NCBI GenBank assembly: GCA_937873805.1
Contig: CALMWO010000165.1
Location: forward strand, 1 to 9,302
From: an uncultured Hyphomonadaceae bacterium
GTDB taxonomy: Bacteria; Pseudomonadota; Alphaproteobacteria; Caulobacterales; Hyphomonadaceae
Length of the DNA stretch: 9,302 nt
Direction of reading: 5' to 3'
The notes beneath the pieces were generated by a model that saw only the letters and a list, made by a program, of their open reading frames with translations, was not told where the DNA came from and did no database searches. Below, in pieces: positions 6,644-9,302 of this stretch (position 1 is the stretch's first letter; each line of letters begins with the position of its first letter). Both the position numbers and the translations under genes were made by a program.

Positions 6644-6652
6644 ACGGAATAT

Positions 6653-7318
6653 CTAGTCGATTGCGGTCCTTAGCGCCATCGCGGCGGCAAAGGACGATGT
6701 TGCAACGCCGAAGAGCGCCGCGGCGGCCGTCAGCATCAGGGGGGCCGCCCATTCGCCGCCCGACGCGGCGGCGTATAGTCCAGCCGCCCCAAAGATCATG
6801 GTCGGCACGTAAAGCGGCAGCGTCACCAGGGCGATGAGCAGGCCGCCGCGCCGCATGCCGGCGGCCAGGGCTGCGCCGATCGAGCCGAAGAAGAAGAAGG
6901 CGGCCGACCCGATCAGCGAGAAGACGATCACGAACAGCGCCGCCTCGGGCGGGCCCTGCAGCATGATCCACAGAACCGGGGCGATGATGGCAAGCGGAAT
7001 GCCCGTGGCGATCCAGTGCGCCAGTGTCTTGGCAAGGGCGATACCCTCCATCCCGATGCCGGATCCGGCATAGGCGTCTAGCGTGCCGTCCTCGAGATCT
7101 GCCTGAAACAGACGCTCCATCGGCAGGAGGCTGGCCAGCGCCAGCGCGATCCACATGACGCCGGGACCGGCCACTTTCAGGTTCTCGACGCCATTGCCGA
7201 CGGCGAAGGGCGTGATGCTGCAGGCCGCCGCGAAGAAGCCGACGGGCAACGCCGCCCCTCCCCCCCCAGACCAGGCAAGCTTCAGCTCACGCGCGAAAAC
7301 CGAAAATGAACCGCTCAA
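6653..7318 (-). CDS. ccmB: heme ABC exporter permease CcmB
   Basis: This encodes a 221-residue polytopic membrane protein, the permease partner of CcmA in the CcmABCD complex that uses ATP to free heme-loaded CcmE. Family landmarks are a first hydrophobic region with I-T-P-F-A-V-G (35-41), the L-L-P-M-E-R-L-F-Q-A-D-L-E-D-G-T-L-D segment (64-81) and L-P-L-Y-V-P-T-M-I-F-G (167-177). About six membrane helices are visible. The start is read as TTG at 7318, overlapping the ccmA TGA as TTGA; no nearby in-frame ATG or GTG gives a family-like length. Codons 18-21 lie in an 8-G tract followed by A and GGGG (7255-7267 on the window), a possible slippage site. The stop TAG at 6655 is followed by an 88-bp gap before ccmC. 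Confidence 0.95.
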   Translation of the reverse strand: MSGSFSVFARELKLAWSGGGGAALPVGFFAAACSITPFAVGNGVENLKVAGPGVMWIALALASLLPMERLFQADLEDGTLDAYAGSGIGMEGIALAKTLAHWIATGIPLAIIAPVLWIMLQGPPEAALFVIVFSLIGSAAFFFFGSIGAALAAGMRRGGLLIALVTLPLYVPTMIFGAAGLYAAASGGEWAAPLMLTAAAALFGVATSSFAAAMALRTAID

Positions 7319-7947
7319 ACCACAGCCCTCGCCGGGAATGCAGACACATCGAGCGTTCGTGATCCGGCAAAGCCGTCGCCATGGATCGCTGCGATGACCA
7401 TGCCGCCCCTGTCGCGATGCTCACCCACCAGCTGGGTCACCAGCGCGCGGCCCTCGACGTCCAGAGCAGCGGTAGGTTCGTCCAGCAACCAGACCGGCCG
7501 TGGCTCGACCAGCAGGCGGACAAGCGCGAGACGACGTTTCTGCCCAGCCGATAGGCCCCGGCCCGGCACCTGCTCGCGATTGGAAAGACCGACGCGATTC
7601 ATGGCCTTGATGGCCTCGGCAGGCTCCCTGCCGAAGTAACGGGCCCAGAAAGCCGCCTGTTCGGCGGCGGTTTCGGATGGTTTGACTGCGTCGAGATGTC
7701 CGAGGAAGTGACGCCCCGGTTCGTCCTCGCCGCCGCCCTTGAATGCCACGGTCCCGTCATGCGGCCGGGTCAGGCCAGCGAGAATGCGAAGCAAGGTCGA
7801 TTTGCCCGAGCCATTTGGACCGCGAAGTTCAAGCACTTCCCCACCGGAAAGCTGGAAAGACAGCCCTTCGAACAGGATCCGCAGCCCGCGCGATGCCGCG
7901 AGATTTTCGACCTCAAGGACCAGTGATGAGGCGCCAGCGCCAATCAA
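7315..7947 (-). CDS. ccmA: heme ABC exporter ATP-binding protein CcmA
   Basis: This encodes a 210-residue cytoplasmic ABC ATPase powering the CcmABCD complex. Motifs in order are Walker A G-P-N-G-S-G-K-S-T (43-51), a CcmA-style G-H-L-D-A-V-K-P segment (83-90) at the Q-loop position, the signature L-S-A-G-Q-K-R-R (132-139), Walker B V-W-L-L-D-E-P (152-158) with D-loop A-L-D (161-163), and the switch His189. The length is usual for CcmA, which lacks extra domains. The start is TTG at 7947, with a strong AGGGG ribosome site 8 nt upstream; no ATG or GTG lies at a sensible place. It is the first gene of the leftward ccm unit, divergent from acnA across 120 bp, so the operon promoter should lie there. 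Its stop overlaps the ccmB start. Confidence 0.96.
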   Translation of the reverse strand: MIGAGASSLVLEVENLAASRGLRILFEGLSFQLSGGEVLELRGPNGSGKSTLLRILAGLTRPHDGTVAFKGGGEDEPGRHFLGHLDAVKPSETAAEQAAFWARYFGREPAEAIKAMNRVGLSNREQVPGRGLSAGQKRRLALVRLLVEPRPVWLLDEPTAALDVEGRALVTQLVGEHRDRGGMVIAAIHGDGFAGSRTLDVSAFPARAVV

Positions 7948-7955
7948 TATCTTTA

Positions 7956-7960
7956 CCCCT
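7956..7960 (-). promoter_or_regulatory. ribosome binding site AGGGG of ccmA
   Basis: AGGGG on the minus strand lies 8 nt before the TTG at 7947. This near-ideal match and spacing is the main reason for accepting a TTG start for ccmA. Confidence 0.6.
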
Positions 7961-7983
7961 TGGCGCTCAATTGCTTACCCGAA

Positions 7984-8004
7984 CGGCGTCGTATAGGAAC
8001 GCCG
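7984..8004. promoter_or_regulatory. candidate operator/promoter between ccmA and acnA
   Basis: CGGCGT (7984-7989) and ACGCCG (7999-8004) form a perfect 6-bp inverted repeat around a 9-nt centre containing TATAGG (7992-7997), the most AT-rich -10-like hexamer nearby. With TTGCTT (7971-7976) as a weak -35 this gives a short 15-nt spacer towards acnA. Read on the other strand, the centre gives CTATAC, a weak -10 for ccmA. An operator overlapping a divergent promoter is possible, but no known consensus is recognised. Confidence 0.25.
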
Positions 8005-8009
8005 CCAGA

Positions 8010-8031
8010 GCGGGGGGCCGCCGGCTCCCGC
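8010..8031. repeat. short inverted repeat in the acnA leader
   Basis: GCGGG (8010-8014) and CCCGC (8027-8031) are complementary with a 12-nt loop, 36 nt upstream of the acnA ATG. The stem is short and the area is very GC rich, so it may be chance. If transcribed it would form a small hairpin in the acnA 5' leader. Confidence 0.2.
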
Positions 8032-8067
8032 ACGTCGATATTTCGATGCCCCGAAAGGCGCCCCAGC

Positions 8068-9302
8068 ATGCCGTCCCTCGACAGTTTCAAGTCCCGCAAG
8101 ACCCTCACGGTCGGCGCCAAGACGTACGTCTATTACAGCCTTGAAGCGGCAGCGCAAAACGGACTTGGCGACATTTCCCGCCTGCCCGTCTCGCTCAAGG
8201 TTCTGCTTGAGAACCTGCTGCGCTTCGAGGACGGCAAGACCGTGACCCAGGCTGACATCCGCGCCTTCGCGGAATGGGTCAAGGACAAGGGCAAGGCCGA
8301 AGTCGAGATCGCCTACCGCCCCGCCCGCGTGCTGATGCAGGACTTCACCGGCGTCCCGGCCGTGGTCGACCTCGCCGCCATGCGCGACGCCGCCGCCAAG
8401 CTGGGCGCCGATCCCAAAGCCATCAACCCGCTGGTCCCGGTCGACCTCGTGATCGATCACTCGGTGATGGTCGACTATTTCGGCAAGGCCAGCTCGGCGA
8501 GCCAAAACGTGAAGCGCGAATACGAGCGCAACATGGAGCGCTATGAGTTCCTGAAATGGGGCCAGACCGCGTTCGACAATTTCCGCGTCGTGCCGCCCGG
8601 CACCGGCATCTGCCACCAGGTGAACCTCGAATACCTCGCCCAGACTGTCTGGACGAAGGAAGAGGACGGCGAAATGGTCGCCTTCCCTGACACCTGCGTC
8701 GGCACCGATTCGCACACCACCATGATCAACGGCCTGTCGGTTCTCGGCTGGGGCGTTGGCGGCATCGAGGCTGAAGCGGCCATGCTGGGCCAGCCTGTCT
8801 CCATGCTGATCCCGGAAGTCGTCGGCTTCAAGCTGACCGGCAAGCTGCCGGAAGGGGCAACCGCCACCGACCTCGTGCTCACCGTCACCCAGATGCTGCG
8901 CAAGCGCGGCGTCGTCGGCAAGTTTGTCGAATTCTACGGCCCCGGCATCGACAATCTTAGCTTGGAAGACCAGGCCACGATCGCCAACATGGCGCCGGAG
9001 TACGGCGCGACCTGCGGCTTCTTCCCGATCTCGAAGGAAACGATCAACTTCCTTTCGGCCACCGGGCGTCTGGCTGAGCGCGTTGCGCTCGTCGAGGCCT
9101 ATGCGAAAGCGCAAGGCTTCTGGCGCGCCGACATGAAGGATCCGGTGTTCACCGACACGCTGGAGCTTGAACTCTCCAGCATCGAAAGCTCGATCGCTGG
9201 TCCGAAACGCCCGCAGGACCGGATCGTCCTGCGCGATGCCGCTTCCAATTTCGCCGTCGCGCTCGACAAGGAATTCAGCCGCCTCGACAAGGCCGATGTC
9301 CG
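8068..9302 (+). CDS. acnA: aconitate hydratase A, N-terminal part (runs off the window)
   Basis: The frame stays open from ATG 8068 to the right edge (411 codons plus 2 nt), about 46% of the usual ~890 residues of AcnA/IRP-type aconitases. The enzyme isomerises citrate to isocitrate in the TCA cycle using a [4Fe-4S] cluster. Clear family matches include the N-terminal L-P-V-S-L-K-V-L-L-E-N-L-L-R stretch (~37-50), the V-D-L-V-I-D-H-S-V segment, the G-T-G-I-C-H-Q-V-N-L-E-Y-L region, and D-T-C-V-G-T-D-S-H-T-T (208-218) followed by G-W-G-V-G-G-I-E-A-E-A-A-M-L-G-Q-P. The three cluster-binding cysteines of this family lie further on and are not in the window. AAAGG (8054-8058) is 9 nt before the ATG. 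It is divergent from ccmA, linking TCA-cycle and cytochrome maturation genes, an arrangement seen in other alphaproteobacteria. Confidence 0.97.
   Translation, partial: MPSLDSFKSRKTLTVGAKTYVYYSLEAAAQNGLGDISRLPVSLKVLLENLLRFEDGKTVTQADIRAFAEWVKDKGKAEVEIAYRPARVLMQDFTGVPAVVDLAAMRDAAAKLGADPKAINPLVPVDLVIDHSVMVDYFGKASSASQNVKREYERNMERYEFLKWGQTAFDNFRVVPPGTGICHQVNLEYLAQTVWTKEEDGEMVAFPDTCVGTDSHTTMINGLSVLGWGVGGIEAEAAMLGQPVSMLIPEVVGFKLTGKLPEGATATDLVLTVTQMLRKRGVVGKFVEFYGPGIDNLSLEDQATIANMAPEYGATCGFFPISKETINFLSATGRLAERVALVEAYAKAQGFWRADMKDPVFTDTLELELSSIESSIAGPKRPQDRIVLRDAASNFAVALDKEFSRLDKADV

Noticed and set aside
7975..9114. A 379-codon open frame on the minus strand opposite acnA.
   Set aside because: It is antisense to a strongly conserved AcnA coding sequence. 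Its His/Asp/Gly/Val/Ala-rich composition is what the complement of GC-biased codons gives, and no family is recognisable.
1..9302. Search for mobile elements, CRISPR arrays, tRNAs, toxin-antitoxin or defence genes.
   Set aside because: No direct-repeat arrays, transposase or integrase motifs, terminal inverted repeats or tRNA-like cloverleafs were seen. All sizeable coding space is taken by the listed genes.

Overview
The window looks like a chromosomal segment of an alphaproteobacterium. GC content is uniformly high, and the order acnA / divergent ccmABCDG (helABCDX type, with ccmE, ccmF and ccmH absent) plus a nearby septation-protein gene is a familiar alphaproteobacterial arrangement. I favour a Caulobacterales/Hyphomonadaceae-like host, but that narrower placement is inference only. 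Ten complete protein genes and one truncated gene fill almost the whole window. No stretch over about 130 bases lacks a gene. I see no tRNA, rRNA, transposase, integrase, CRISPR array or phage gene.

Left part (1-2778): a candidate hairpin, then a leftward gene for a secreted, probably lipid-anchored, glycoside hydrolase family 5-like protein. Head to head with it, 39 bp away, is a rightward gene for a Wzx-type polysaccharide flippase. Together they look like the edge of a surface-polysaccharide locus continuing to the left.

Middle part (2811-5137): yciB (septation protein A) reads right and abuts the stop codon of a leftward two-gene unit, a zinc-ribbon Nudix hydrolase followed 6 bp later by a small single-domain globin. 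Divergent from the Nudix gene is a MarR-type regulator with an unusual Lys/Arg/Ala/Pro-rich C-terminal tail.

Right part (5134-9302): a compact leftward operon ccmA-ccmB-ccmC-ccmD-ccmG for System I cytochrome c maturation. CcmA and CcmB (ABC transporter) act with CcmC and CcmD to load heme onto, and release it from, the chaperone CcmE (encoded elsewhere). CcmG supplies thiol reductant in the periplasm so that apocytochrome CXXCH cysteines can receive heme. The 52-residue ccmD was read directly from the bases, and its GTGA overlap fixes the ccmG start. ccmA and ccmB both appear to start with TTG. Divergent from ccmA is the first ~46% of acnA (aconitase A), cut by the right edge.

I found no convincing new multi-gene system. 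The best leads are local: a GH5-like enzyme with Val in place of the usual Asn before its acid/base Glu, the tailed MarR protein, the Nudix-globin unit next to heme-handling genes, a one-residue-longer WWD motif in CcmC, and an 8-G tract in ccmB.
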